From a bacterium (lineage in GTDB: Bacteria; SZUA-79; Acidulodesulfobacterales; Acidulodesulfobacteraceae): a stretch of 64,000 nucleotides of DNA. This document shows, piece by piece, positions 39,276-48,082 of this stretch (the first letter of the stretch is position 1; each line of letters begins with the position of its first letter). Both the position numbers and the translations under genes were made by a program. The stretch spans positions 1-64,000 of the forward strand of contig JAJYYR010000005.1 in assembly GCA_021800805.1 (NCBI GenBank). Reading direction: 5' to 3'. The notes beneath the pieces are model-generated. The model was not told the origin of the DNA. It searched no databases and saw nothing but the letters and a program-made list of their open reading frames with translations.

Positions 39276-40230
39276 AAATAATTTTAACCGCCCTTTCTTT
39301 ATTATTTAAATCGTTAATAAAAGTTATATTCTTAAATTTTATATTTTTAAACTTTTCGTTAAACAAAGAATATATTTCCGATTTTTTTCTGTAATCGATT
39401 TCTAAAATAAGCGTTTTGCTCTTTTTAGTTTTAAGAGCGGCATAATCGAATATTTTCCCGTAAAATCTAAGCCCGTCCTTGCCGCCGTCCAAAGCCTTAG
39501 GCGGTTCATAAAGTTTAATATCGTCGTCTAATGTTTTTAATTCATCGGTTTCAATATAAGGGGGGTTAGAAATAATTATATCGAAATTATCGAAATCCGC
39601 TAAATTAAAATTCAAATCGGGATTAATAAAAGCTGCGCCGCCGGATTTTAATTTGAGCATATCGAAATAAACCGGCATAACTTTATCCCCGACCCCGTTT
39701 GCAATTATATTTTTTCTTGTCGCGTTCAGGCTTCTTCTGCTGTTATCTGCAGCATAAATTATAACATTATCAGAATTCTTTGCAATAGAAATCGCAATCG
39801 CGCCCGAACCGGTTCCTATATCAAGAATGTAAATTTTCCTTTTCAATAAACCGGAAAGTCTTTTTATTTCTTTTAACGCTTCATCTACTAAGCATTCGGT
39901 GTCTGGTCTAGGTATCAAAACCGATTTGCCGACAAAAAAATCTAAAGAATAAAATTCTTTTTTATGAACGATATAGGCAAACGGTTCTTTTCTGCTTCTT
40001 CTTTCTATTAATCTTGCGAATAAATTTATTTTTCTTCCGGCAACTTTTTCGCCGTAAGAAACAACGATTTCTTCTAAAGTTTTCCTTAAAACATGCTTCA
40101 TTATGCCCGCCGACTCGTTAAACGGATTTGGGATATTTTCGTCTTTTAGGCGCAATCCTCCCGCTTTGATCAATTCGTAAACGGACATATCTTTATTATA
40201 ATTATTATTGTAATTGCTTTTGGGATTCAA
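39268..40230 (-). CDS. prmC: Release factor glutamine methyltransferase
   Basis: A 320-residue SAM-dependent enzyme that methylates the glutamine of the GGQ motif in release factors. It has the FxxRxxRRSRKEPFAYIVHKKEF linker features, DIGTGSGAIAISIAKN (SAM site) and the catalytic NPPYIETDEL. Its coding region overlaps prfA, its target gene, by 26 bases, the classical prfA-prmC pairing. Confidence 0.96.
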   Translation of the reverse strand: MNPKSNYNNNYNKDMSVYELIKAGGLRLKDENIPNPFNESAGIMKHVLRKTLEEIVVSYGEKVAGRKINLFARLIERRSRKEPFAYIVHKKEFYSLDFFVGKSVLIPRPDTECLVDEALKEIKRLSGLLKRKIYILDIGTGSGAIAISIAKNSDNVIIYAADNSRRSLNATRKNIIANGVGDKVMPVYFDMLKLKSGGAAFINPDLNFNLADFDNFDIIISNPPYIETDELKTLDDDIKLYEPPKALDGGKDGLRFYGKIFDYAALKTKKSKTLILEIDYRKKSEIYSLFNEKFKNIKFKNITFINDLNNKERAVKIIYG

Positions 40231-41281
40231 AATAATCGGCTAAGGGCATCAAAAGTTCGTCTAAAGCGCCGTCCATAAAAGAAGCCAGCTTATGTATGGT
40301 TATTCCGGCGCGGTGGTCCGTAATTCTGCCTTGAGGAAAATTATAAGTTCTTATTTTTTCGCTCCTGTCGCCGCTTCCGACCATATTTTTCCTGCTTTGC
40401 GCTTCTATGCTTTTTTTATCTGCTTCTATCCTGCTTAATATTCTAGACCTGAGTATTCTAAGAGCTTTCGCTTTATTTTTATGCTGTGATTTCTCATCCT
40501 GACAAGTAACTACGAGTCCCGTAGGAATATGGGTAACCCTGACTGCTGAATCCGTCGTGTTTACGCTCTGTCCGCCGTGTCCGGAAGACCTGTAAACATC
40601 TATTCTTAAATCCTCGTTGTTAATTTTAAGATCGACCTCTTCCGGTTCCAGCATAACGGCTACCGTTGCCGCCGAAGTATGGACTCTTCCCTGCGTTTCG
40701 GTAGCGGGAATTCTCTGCACTCTGTGAACTCCGCTTTCGTATTGTAAAAGACGGTATGCATCTTTACCTTTTACCGATACTATCGCTTCTTTTAGTCCTC
40801 CCGAAGAAGAAGGACTCAATGAAATAACCTCGAATTGAAAGTTCTTGTTTAAAGCATATTTATTGTACATTTTAAAAAGGTCGAGGGCAAAAAGGGCTGC
40901 TTCTTCCCCACCCGTTGCGGCTCTTATCTCCAATAAAATATCTTTGTCCTGTAGATTTTCTTTCGGGAAAAAAAAATATTTTATTTCTTCCGCTAATTTA
41001 GAGGCTTTATTTTTTAAAGAATTTATTTCTTCATTTTCTAAATCTATTAATGCCTGATCGGACTCGTGTTTAACCAATTTCTCGAGATCGGCTATTTCCT
41101 CTTCGGCTTTCTTATATTCCGAAAATTGTTCCGCCGTCTTCTTGATTGAATTGTACTGCTTGGATAATTCTTTTATTTCGGTGCTGAATCCCTTCGAACT
41201 TTCTTCCTGTATCCGCAAATATAATTCTTTCGATTTATCGGATAAATCCAGCGCCTTTTTTATTAGATTTTCATCGAGCAT
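40205..41281 (-). CDS. prfA: Peptide chain release factor 1
   Basis: A 358-residue class I release factor for UAA and UAG codons. The GGQ catalytic motif lies in SSGHGGQSVNTTDSAVR. The PAT-type stop-recognition loop reads IPATETQGRVHTSA. Length and the neighbouring prmC fit RF1 rather than RF2. Confidence 0.97.
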   Translation of the reverse strand: MLDENLIKKALDLSDKSKELYLRIQEESSKGFSTEIKELSKQYNSIKKTAEQFSEYKKAEEEIADLEKLVKHESDQALIDLENEEINSLKNKASKLAEEIKYFFFPKENLQDKDILLEIRAATGGEEAALFALDLFKMYNKYALNKNFQFEVISLSPSSSGGLKEAIVSVKGKDAYRLLQYESGVHRVQRIPATETQGRVHTSAATVAVMLEPEEVDLKINNEDLRIDVYRSSGHGGQSVNTTDSAVRVTHIPTGLVVTCQDEKSQHKNKAKALRILRSRILSRIEADKKSIEAQSRKNMVGSGDRSEKIRTYNFPQGRITDHRAGITIHKLASFMDGALDELLMPLADYFESQKQLQ

Positions 41282-41296
41282 TTAACGACACACCTT

Positions 41297-42007
41297 TTAA
41301 AAGTCAAATCCGCCTTTCAACCATGATATTCTGACTTCCGACGGTTTTCCGCAGGAAAATTCCCCTTCGGAACAATTTCCCCTCACGCATGCGGGACCGG
41401 CGCCGTGAAAAACAGACGGGGCAATAGGATAAACAAGTTTAAACATCTCCTGTGCCGCGGCTCTAATCTCCCACTGCGCCCGATTACATCCTCTCAGCCT
41501 AAAAAAGTGCAAAAGCTCTCTTGCATTCATAGTAAAAATAATCTGGGTTTCGGTTGCATTGGGAAGAATATATCTGGCATCTTCGGCGGGAACGCCTTTC
41601 TCGAGAAAATAGCCGTAAAGCGAAAAAATATCGTCCACCATTTTATTGTATTTCGCCGAAAACTCTTTATTTTGAGCTATAGAATCCGGAATAACATACT
41701 TTGGCTTCTCTTCTTTAACATAACGCTGGCTTCTCTGGGAATATGACGCTATGCGGTGCCTCACTAATTGATGCGAAGCGCTTCTTGAAAGCTTCTCTAT
41801 GCCGAATGTAAAATTAGAATGTTCAAGGACGGATTCGTGTCCGGAGGTCCTGATTCTTTTAATTAATTTCCTTGCTTTTTCTAAACCTTTTTCTCCGTCG
41901 TTAAAATCGGCTTCTATCTTTGCGATTCCGTAAGAACTGTAGCAGAGTCTCGCCGCGGTAGCGATGGTGATTTCCGGCTTAGAAGTGTAATTGATAAGTT
42001 TAACCAT
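41297..42007 (-). CDS. thyX: Flavin-dependent thymidylate synthase
   Basis: A 236-residue ThyX that makes dTMP from dUMP using FAD and methylenetetrahydrofolate. The ThyX motif is visible in HQLVRHRIASYSQRSQRYV (RHRxxSxxxxSQR), with SGHESVLEHSNFTF upstream and LLHFFRLRGCNRAQWEIR downstream. Its presence suggests the organism may lack ThyA, which is frequent in anaerobes and small genomes. Confidence 0.96.
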   Translation of the reverse strand: MVKLINYTSKPEITIATAARLCYSSYGIAKIEADFNDGEKGLEKARKLIKRIRTSGHESVLEHSNFTFGIEKLSRSASHQLVRHRIASYSQRSQRYVKEEKPKYVIPDSIAQNKEFSAKYNKMVDDIFSLYGYFLEKGVPAEDARYILPNATETQIIFTMNARELLHFFRLRGCNRAQWEIRAAAQEMFKLVYPIAPSVFHGAGPACVRGNCSEGEFSCGKPSEVRISWLKGGFDF

Positions 42008-42037
42008 TCAAACATATAAGGAAATATTATAAAATTC

Positions 42038-42253
42038 TTATTTTTTACTGTTATTTACTTTGGCGTATTTTTTGTTAAATTTGTCGATTCTTCCAGCGCT
42101 GTCTATAAACTTTTGCTTGCCCGTATAAAATGGATGACATTTCGAACATATATCGACATGTATCTCCTCTACGGTGCTGCCGGTAACAAATTCCTCGCCG
42201 CAGGCACATTTTACTTTTGCCTGATAAATTTTCGGATGTATTCCTTCTTTCAT
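42038..42253 (-). CDS. rpmE: Ribosomal protein bL31 (zinc-binding form)
   Basis: A 71-residue protein. The start [21 protein letters not shown] and the [16 protein letters not shown] segment give the cysteines of the zinc-containing L31 type. It lies between kdsB and thyX on the same strand. Confidence 0.95.
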   Translation of the reverse strand: MKEGIHPKIYQAKVKCACGEEFVTGSTVEEIHVDICSKCHPFYTGKQKFIDSAGRIDKFNKKYAKVNNSKK

Positions 42254-42297
42254 CTTTTCTACTGCTCCTTTACTTTAAAATTTTTTAAATATTTAAG

Positions 42298-43056
42298 TTA
42301 ATCATTATAAGATTTTAAAATAAAATTTTCAACCTTTTTTATATCGTCCGGAACATCGACGGGAATAGTAGAAATATTAACGGTTTCTACCTTTATTTTG
42401 TGTCCGTTTTCTATCGCCCTTAACTGTTCTAGCATCTCTTTTTTTTCTAAATAAGACATATCCGTTTTCCCGAATTCTAAAAGAAATTCTTTGGTGTAGC
42501 CGTAAAAACCGAGATGCTTGTAGCCGAAAATCCCCTTAAAATCCTTCAAACCGGATGCCCTTTCTCTGTCATACGGAATCGGACTTCTCGAAAAATATAT
42601 GCCGAAATTATTCTTATCGACTATAACCTTGACATTATTGGGATCGATAAATTCTTCATAAGAGTATATAGGGGTTTTGACGCTCGTATATGAAATATCG
42701 CCGCTTTCATTAAACGGCATTACTAAAGCTTCTATTATTTCGGAATTCACTAACGGCTCGTCTCCCTGAACGTTTAATACGATGTCGGCATCGATGCCGC
42801 TTACAGCTTCTATTATCCTGTCGGTGCCGGTTTGATGGGTATCTTTGGTCATAACCGCATTCGCTCCGAAAGCCCTGCAAACGTCGTATATTCTTCTGTC
42901 TTCGGTTGCAATTATAACGTCGGACAGTATTTCCGACTTTATAACGCCTTCATACACGTGCCTTATCATAGGCTTGCCCATAATTAACGCAAGCGGTTTG
43001 CCCTCGAATCTGGTGGATTTATATCTGGCGGGTATAACGGCAATTATTTTTTTCAT
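42298..43056 (-). CDS. kdsB: 3-deoxy-manno-octulosonate cytidylyltransferase
   Basis: A 252-residue enzyme that makes CMP-Kdo for lipopolysaccharide core. It has IPARYKSTRFEGKPLALIMGKPM, NVQGDEPLVNSEII, YFSRSPIPYDRE, GYTKEFLLEF and EMLEQLRAIENG. It supports an LPS-bearing outer membrane. Confidence 0.97.
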   Translation of the reverse strand: MKKIIAVIPARYKSTRFEGKPLALIMGKPMIRHVYEGVIKSEILSDVIIATEDRRIYDVCRAFGANAVMTKDTHQTGTDRIIEAVSGIDADIVLNVQGDEPLVNSEIIEALVMPFNESGDISYTSVKTPIYSYEEFIDPNNVKVIVDKNNFGIYFSRSPIPYDRERASGLKDFKGIFGYKHLGFYGYTKEFLLEFGKTDMSYLEKKEMLEQLRAIENGHKIKVETVNISTIPVDVPDDIKKVENFILKSYND

Positions 43057-43106
43057 AGTATAGACATTTTATTACAAATAAATTTAAATTTAAATGGGTT
43101 TTATTT

Positions 43107-43871
43107 TTAGTTGCTAGTTATATAAATATCATACCCATATTTTACGATAACTTTAGCAAAATTATAAGCGGCTTTCAGATCTTTAAATTTGCCGAATACG
43201 ACTTTATAATAAAATACGCCTTTTACGTTTTTTGTCGCAAGATGAACCCCCGGAACAAGTTTTTTTATAATCGAAATTTTTTGCAGAGCTTTAGCCTTTA
43301 CGGTATATGCCGCAAACTGAAGAGTATAGCCGGATGTAGGGGGGATATATTTTACGCTCCGGTAAACATTCAGGCGGCTATTGCCGACATACCTTCTGCA
43401 TTCGGATAAAGGCACCGGCTTCGCCCCAAGATACTGCACCCTTACCAATGCCGTGCCTGGACCGACCATATTAAGGGCCTTTGCGGCGGCATAAGAAAGG
43501 TCCATAATCCTTCCGTCCGCATACGGCCCCCTGTCGTTAACGCACACTTCCACGCTTCTGTGGTTTTGGAGGTCGGTAACGTAAGCATAGCTGTCTAACG
43601 GAAGCGTCAGCGAAGCCGCCGTCAAATCATACATATTATAAATTTGTCCGCTTGCCGTCTTCCGTCCCTGAAAGCCGGGCCCATACCACGAAGCGACTCC
43701 TACTTCTACATTGTGTGAAATCTGACGCGGCGGATAATATCCGGGCGGGCGGTTAAACGACCCCCGCCCTTGACCGCCGCCTATGATATAAGGAACGCAA
43801 CCCGAAAGCGCGGCGGCAACCGTAAAAATGGAAAGTAATAAAAAAAATGATAGCGTTAATTTTGATTTCAT
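43107..43871 (-). CDS. rlpA: RlpA-like lipoprotein (septal lytic transglycosylase) with SPOR domain
   Basis: A 254-residue lipoprotein. The signal peptide ends in the lipobox LSGC (Cys25). The double-psi beta-barrel domain carries EVGVASWYGPGFQGRKTASGQ and RSVEVCVNDRGPYADGRIMDLS with the catalytic Asp. A C-terminal SPOR domain (about residues 178-254, YTLQFAAYTVKAKAL) binds denuded septal glycan. It cleaves peptidoglycan strands lacking stem peptides. It heads the long minus-strand run. Confidence 0.93.
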   Translation of the reverse strand: MKSKLTLSFFLLLSIFTVAAALSGCVPYIIGGGQGRGSFNRPPGYYPPRQISHNVEVGVASWYGPGFQGRKTASGQIYNMYDLTAASLTLPLDSYAYVTDLQNHRSVEVCVNDRGPYADGRIMDLSYAAAKALNMVGPGTALVRVQYLGAKPVPLSECRRYVGNSRLNVYRSVKYIPPTSGYTLQFAAYTVKAKALQKISIIKKLVPGVHLATKNVKGVFYYKVVFGKFKDLKAAYNFAKVIVKYGYDIYITSN

Positions 43872-43931
43872 TGTCGTTTATATTATAATTTAATTTCCGC
43901 TCGATATAAACATTAAATCCAAAATTTTTAT

Positions 43932-43961
43932 TTGACATTATTTAAACTTATACTATATAAT
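43932..43961 (+). promoter_or_regulatory. Consensus sigma-70 promoter of the SAM-riboswitch cluster
   Basis: TTGACA (43932-43937) and TATAAT (43956-43961) are perfect consensus hexamers with an 18-base spacer. The predicted start near 43968 lies about 70 bases before the riboswitch; a small AATAGAC/GTCTATT hairpin (44012-44035) occupies the leader between. With no visible operator, regulation probably rests on the riboswitch. Confidence 0.75.
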
Positions 43962-44039
43962 AATAATCGGTATTATTTATCTGTTCTTTTAAAATAAAAT
44001 TTATAAAATTAAATAGACATTCCAGCAAGTCTATTAAGG

Positions 44040-44144
44040 TTCTTATCAAGAGCGGTAGAGGGACGGGCCCTTTGAAACCGCAGCAACCGATTATAAATTA
44101 AAATCGGTGCTAATTCCCGCAGGTTCATCCCTGGAAGATAAGAA
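44040..44144 (+). promoter_or_regulatory. SAM-I (S-box) riboswitch
   Basis: The plus strand shows P1 (TTCTTATC at 44040-44047 with GATAAGAA at 44137-44144), the AAGAG-GGTAGAGGGAC 5' core, the GCCC-TTTGAAACC-GCAGCAACC segment, and GGTGCTAATTCC-GCAGG. This is the order of the S-box class that binds S-adenosylmethionine. Genes of methionine, cysteine or SAM synthesis are its usual targets. SAM binding should favour the terminator that follows. Confidence 0.95.
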
Positions 44145-44157
44145 GAAAAGAGTTTTT

Positions 44158-44199
44158 AAAAACCTCTTCTTCCATATTCTCGGGAAGAAGAGGTTTTTT
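44158..44199 (+). terminator. Riboswitch-controlled intrinsic terminator
   Basis: AAAAACCTCTTCTTCC pairs with GGAAGAAGAGGTTTTT, followed by a U-run. The 5' arm (CTCTTCTT) can alternatively pair with AAGAAGA in the 3' strand of riboswitch P1, giving a clear antiterminator. High SAM would therefore stop transcription before 44259. Confidence 0.92.
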
Positions 44200-44258
44200 G
44201 TTATTACTGCCCAATAAAAATAAATAAAAATAAGATAAGATTAAGATAAGGAGAAAAA

Positions 44259-45506
44259 ATGTTCGTTAAAGGTTTAAAGTGCAGGGAATGCGGCAAGGAA
44301 TATCCGGATAGTCCGCTTTATGTTTGCGATTATTGCTTCGGTCCGCTGGAAGTGGATTACGATTACGATAAAATAAAACGGGAAATGACGGTAGAAAAAA
44401 TTAAATCCCGCGAACCTAATATGTGGCGTTATCAGGAACTTCTTCCGATAAAAGGAGAAATCAAAATAGGTAAAAACGTAGGATACACTCCGCTCGTAAA
44501 AGCCGGTAACCTTGCAAAAGCTCTCGGCGTTAAAGAAATATACGTTAAAAACGATGCCGTTAACTTTCCTACTTTATCTTTTAAAGACAGGGTCGTTTCG
44601 GTAGCCATAGCAAAGGCGAGAGAATTCGGCTTTAAGACCGTAGCCTGTGCTTCGACGGGAAATCTTGCAAACTCGGTTGCGGCTCTGGCGGCTTCCTCCG
44701 GCTACGAAAGTTTCGTATTTATACCGTCCAATCTTGAAATTGGAAAGGTATTGGGGACTTTGATATACGATACTAATCTTGTAAAAATTAACGGCAGTTA
44801 CGACAAAGTCAACAGGCTTTGCACTGAAATTGCCGGAAAACACAGCTGGGCATTCGTAAATATCAATCTAAGACCTTATTACGCGGAAGGTTCAAAGTCG
44901 CTTACCTTCGAAATGCTCGAACAACTCGGGTTTAAAGCCCCCGACAATGTCGTCGTTCCTATGGCTGGAGGCTCTTTAATTACCAAAGTCGGAAAAGCGA
45001 TAGACGAATTCGATTACTGCGGCTTGTTAAAAGAAAAACCGCATACCAAGATTTTCGGGGCTCAGGCAACCGGCTGTAATCCTATTACCGCCACCGTTAA
45101 AGAGAAAAGAGAATTTATAAAACCCGTAAGAACACCCGAAACTATTGCAAAATCCCTTGCCATAGGCAACCCTGCCGACGGATATTATGCATCCGACCTT
45201 ATGAATAAATCGGGCGGATACGGCGAAGATGCAACGGATGAAGAAATAGTCGAAGGAATGAAACTTTTAGCCGCTACGGAAGGCATATTTACCGAAACGG
45301 CGGGAGGGGTTACCGTTGCCGTCGCAAAAAAGCTTATCGAAAAAGGCTACATCAATAAAAACGAAACCACGGTGCTGGCTATTACCGGAAACGGACTTAA
45401 AACTCTCGAAGCGTTAAACGGAAAGTTAAAAGAAGCGCCGGTTATCGAAGCAAACCTCAAGGAATTTGAAAACGTTCTTGCAAAAATTAATAGAAATAAT
45501 AAATAA
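44259..45506 (+). CDS. Threonine-synthase-like PLP enzyme with N-terminal zinc ribbon
   Basis: A 415-residue fold-type II PLP enzyme. An N-terminal ribbon has Cys8, Cys11, Cys23 and Cys26. The PLP lysine is Lys109 in NFPTLSFKDRVVS, followed by CASTGNLANSVAALA and a C-terminal AITGNGLKTLE. Overall it matches threonine synthase, which converts O-phosphohomoserine to threonine. A SAM riboswitch and sulfur-carrier partners are odd for plain threonine synthesis. It may instead be a paralogue that uses activated homoserine and carrier-bound sulfide to make homocysteine; that is inference. It starts after an AAGGAG site. Confidence 0.88.
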   Translation: MFVKGLKCRECGKEYPDSPLYVCDYCFGPLEVDYDYDKIKREMTVEKIKSREPNMWRYQELLPIKGEIKIGKNVGYTPLVKAGNLAKALGVKEIYVKNDAVNFPTLSFKDRVVSVAIAKAREFGFKTVACASTGNLANSVAALAASSGYESFVFIPSNLEIGKVLGTLIYDTNLVKINGSYDKVNRLCTEIAGKHSWAFVNINLRPYYAEGSKSLTFEMLEQLGFKAPDNVVVPMAGGSLITKVGKAIDEFDYCGLLKEKPHTKIFGAQATGCNPITATVKEKREFIKPVRTPETIAKSLAIGNPADGYYASDLMNKSGGYGEDATDEEIVEGMKLLAATEGIFTETAGGVTVAVAKKLIEKGYINKNETTVLAITGNGLKTLEALNGKLKEAPVIEANLKEFENVLAKINRNNK

Positions 45507-45517
45507 GGAGGATTAAA

Positions 45518-46033
45518 ATGCCTATAAAAGTAAGAATACCTACGCCGCTTAGAACTTTAACAGGAGGTAAATCCGAAGTAGAATCAAACGGCTCTAACAT
45601 AATAGAAGTAATAAATGATTTGGAAAAAAATTTTTCGGGAATTAAAGAAAGAATATGCGAACAAAACGAACAGGTCAGAAGATTCGTAAACGTCTATCTC
45701 AACGACGAAGACATAAGATTTATCGACAATATAAATTCAAAAGTTAAAGACGGGGATATTATATCCATAATTCCGGCAATCGCGGGCGGAGCGCCCGAAA
45801 AAAAAAAGTTTTATCTTAACTATCCGCAGGAAGTTATTAAGGAACCGCTAATCTATCTCATAGGAAAAAACTATAACGTCATTACTAATATCAGGAGCGC
45901 CAGCATTTCCAACGACATCGGCATAATCGCCATCGAACTGGAAGGCGAACCGAAAGATATAGAAAAAGCCGTAAAGTTTCTAGAATCGAAAGGCGTAACG
46001 GTCGAACCCATAGTCTTGGACGTCGTAGAATAA
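45518..46033 (+). CDS. ThiS/MoaD ubiquitin-like sulfur carrier fused to a NIL domain
   Basis: A 171-residue two-domain protein. Residues 1-91 are a beta-grasp MoaD/ThiS domain (RIPTPLRTLTGG early, KVKDGDIISIIPAIAGG at its end). Residues 98-171 are a NIL domain (FYLNYPQEVIKEPLIYLIGK and a ferredoxin-like repeat), known from methionine ABC transporters and homocysteine-forming proteins. Sulfur carriers normally end in free Gly-Gly, which is adenylated and thiolated. Here Gly90-Gly91 is internal, followed by APEKKK, so proteolysis after Gly91 would be needed. The JAMM protease of the same cluster is the obvious candidate. Confidence 0.88.
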   Translation: MPIKVRIPTPLRTLTGGKSEVESNGSNIIEVINDLEKNFSGIKERICEQNEQVRRFVNVYLNDEDIRFIDNINSKVKDGDIISIIPAIAGGAPEKKKFYLNYPQEVIKEPLIYLIGKNYNVITNIRSASISNDIGIIAIELEGEPKDIEKAVKFLESKGVTVEPIVLDVVE

Positions 46034-46057
46034 GAATAAGAATGAGGAGGAAAAATT

Positions 46058-46861
46058 TTGGATTTCAGCGAAGACCAAATTAAAAGATATGCAAGACATA
46101 TTATACTGCCGGAAGTGGGCGGCGAAGGACAGGAAAAACTGTTAAATTCTAAAGTCCTGCTTATAGGCGCCGGAGGACTCGGCGCTCCCTGCGGATATTA
46201 TCTCGGTGCGGCGGGAATCGGAACTCTCGGAATAGTCGATTACGACACGGTAGATTTATCTAACCTTCAAAGGCAGATTTGGCACGGTACCGCCGACGTC
46301 GGAAGATACAAGGTCGATTCCGCGAAAGATTCCATAGAACGCATTAATCCCGACATAAAAGTCGTGACATATAAAGAAGGAATAAACGCCGCTAACATTA
46401 AAGATATAATTAAAGACTACGACGTCGTCATAGATGCAACCGATAACTTTCCTACAAGATATTTAATTAACGATGCCTGCCATTTTATGAAAAAACCTTT
46501 AGTTTACGGCTCTATTTTCCGTTTTGACGGACAGGCTACGGTATTTCTGCCTGAAGAAGGACCATGTTACAGGTGCCTTTTCCCGTCGCCTCCTCCCGCC
46601 GGACTCGTTCCGAGTTGTCAGGAAGCAGGAGTTCTCGGAGTTCTTCCCGGGGTTATAGGAGCTATTCAGGCAAACGAAGCTATAAAAATAATTCTCGGCA
46701 TAGGACAGACTTTAAACGGAAGACTTCTGATATACGATGCGCTCGATATGAAATTTACGGAAATGAAATTGAGACAGGATAAAACCTGTCCGTTATGCGG
46801 CGAAAACCCGACCGTTTTTGAATTAATCGAATACGGCGACCTGTGCGAGTTTAGGAGCTAA
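46058..46861 (+). CDS. ThiF/MoeB-like E1 adenylyltransferase
   Basis: A 267-residue E1-like enzyme that should adenylate the C-terminal glycine of the carrier. It has the ATP site LLIGAGGLGAPCGYYLG (about residues 34-50), DLSNLQRQ, DATDNFPTRYL, a candidate catalytic Cys187 in LVPSCQEAGVLG, and a structural zinc site Cys170/Cys173/Cys244/Cys247 (CYRC, CPLC). It lacks a rhodanese domain, so sulfur must come from elsewhere, possibly the adjacent TusA-like protein. The start is TTG, with AGGAGG seven bases upstream. Confidence 0.92.
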   Translation: MDFSEDQIKRYARHIILPEVGGEGQEKLLNSKVLLIGAGGLGAPCGYYLGAAGIGTLGIVDYDTVDLSNLQRQIWHGTADVGRYKVDSAKDSIERINPDIKVVTYKEGINAANIKDIIKDYDVVIDATDNFPTRYLINDACHFMKKPLVYGSIFRFDGQATVFLPEEGPCYRCLFPSPPPAGLVPSCQEAGVLGVLPGVIGAIQANEAIKIILGIGQTLNGRLLIYDALDMKFTEMKLRQDKTCPLCGENPTVFELIEYGDLCEFRS

Positions 46862-46909
46862 CCGGAATTACCGTAATGAAACGGAAACATAGAAACAGGA
46901 GTAATAGAA

Positions 46910-47158
46910 ATGTCCGAATATAAAGAAAACGGCGAATTAAATATAAAAGGCGAAATATGCCCATTTACTTTCGTAAAATCGAAACTTGCTTTAGAAAAGA
47001 TGAACAAGGGCGAAATTTTAAGGGTAATAGTGGATTACGAACCTGCAATAAGAAACGTTCCGCGCTCTATGGAAGAACAGGGGCATAAAGTTTTGTCGAT
47101 AAATAAAATTAACGATACCGATTATGAGATTATCGTAGAAAAAGATGGAAAAAAATAG
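46910..47158 (+). CDS. TusA/SirA-family sulfur-transfer protein
   Basis: An 82-residue protein with the family signature GEICPFTFVKSKLALEKM: Cys17-Pro18 followed by the amphipathic helix. The cysteine carries persulfide sulfur in TusA. Here it could hand sulfur to the activated carrier. It overlaps the next gene by 14 bases, so they are probably translationally coupled. Confidence 0.9.
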   Translation: MSEYKENGELNIKGEICPFTFVKSKLALEKMNKGEILRVIVDYEPAIRNVPRSMEEQGHKVLSINKINDTDYEIIVEKDGKK

Positions 47159-48080
47159 CCCCTATTCATTTTATCCGTTCAGTTCATTATCAAACATCGG
47201 TAAAACCGGCGCGGTTATGTTGAACAAAATAATTAATCCGCATCTTTCCGGTTCCAAACTATACGCCAAACTTGAAGGACTTAATCCGGGCGGCTCGGTA
47301 AAAGACAGGCCTGCGCTGTATATGATAAAAAATGCGGCGGAAAAAGGTTTGATAAAAAACGGGACGACTATTATAGATTCCTCTTCCGGCAATACCGGTA
47401 TTTCTTACGCGATGATAGGAGCATTTCTCGGTATAAAAGTTAAAATTTACGCTCCCTCCAATATGAGCGAGGAAAGAAAAAAAATAATGCGCTTATACGG
47501 CGCAGAATTAATTCTTACCCCGGCGGAAGAAAGCCACGACGGAGCGATAAAAAGGTCCCTCGAAGAATATGAAAGGGGCGGCAAAGACGAATATTATATG
47601 CCCGACCAGTATAACAATTTCTTTAACCCCATAGCCCATTACGAAACTACGGCGGTAGAACTCCTCGAACAAACCGGCGGCAATATCGATTATTTTGCCA
47701 CGGGAATCGGCACGGGCGGAACTATACTCGGAGTAGGGAAAAGACTTAAAGAATATAACGATAAAATAAAGGTCATCGCCATAGTGCCTGATAACGAAAT
47801 GCACGGAATAGAAGGTTGGAAATACAATTATTCGTTGAATTTTAAAGGCTTCGACGCCGATAAACTAATCGACGACTTCATAAAAGTAGATACCGAAGGC
47901 AGTTACGCAATGCTTAAAAGACTTGTGAAAGAAGAAGGAATACTGTGCGGATTTTCCTCCGGTGCAAACGTTTACGGAATAAGCAAGCTTGCGGAAAAAT
48001 TTCAAGGAAACTTTGCTACGGTGCTTCCCGATACCGGGTCAAGGTATCTTTCGACGCGGGTATTTAACGAATTGAGCTGA
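47145..48080 (+). CDS. Cysteine-synthase-like PLP enzyme (CysM-like)
   Basis: A 311-residue fold-type II PLP enzyme. The PLP lysine is Lys53 in LNPGGSVKDRPALY, with the substrate loop SSSGNTGISYAMIG and the phosphate loop GIGTGGTILGVG. Cysteine synthases replace the acetyl or phosphate group of O-activated serine with sulfide. In Mycobacterium, CysM takes sulfide from the carrier CysO and the JAMM protease Mec then frees cysteine. The same three kinds of gene are adjacent here, supporting carrier-dependent cysteine synthesis. Confidence 0.92.
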   Translation: MEKNSPYSFYPFSSLSNIGKTGAVMLNKIINPHLSGSKLYAKLEGLNPGGSVKDRPALYMIKNAAEKGLIKNGTTIIDSSSGNTGISYAMIGAFLGIKVKIYAPSNMSEERKKIMRLYGAELILTPAEESHDGAIKRSLEEYERGGKDEYYMPDQYNNFFNPIAHYETTAVELLEQTGGNIDYFATGIGTGGTILGVGKRLKEYNDKIKVIAIVPDNEMHGIEGWKYNYSLNFKGFDADKLIDDFIKVDTEGSYAMLKRLVKEEGILCGFSSGANVYGISKLAEKFQGNFATVLPDTGSRYLSTRVFNELS

Positions 48081-48082
48081 TT

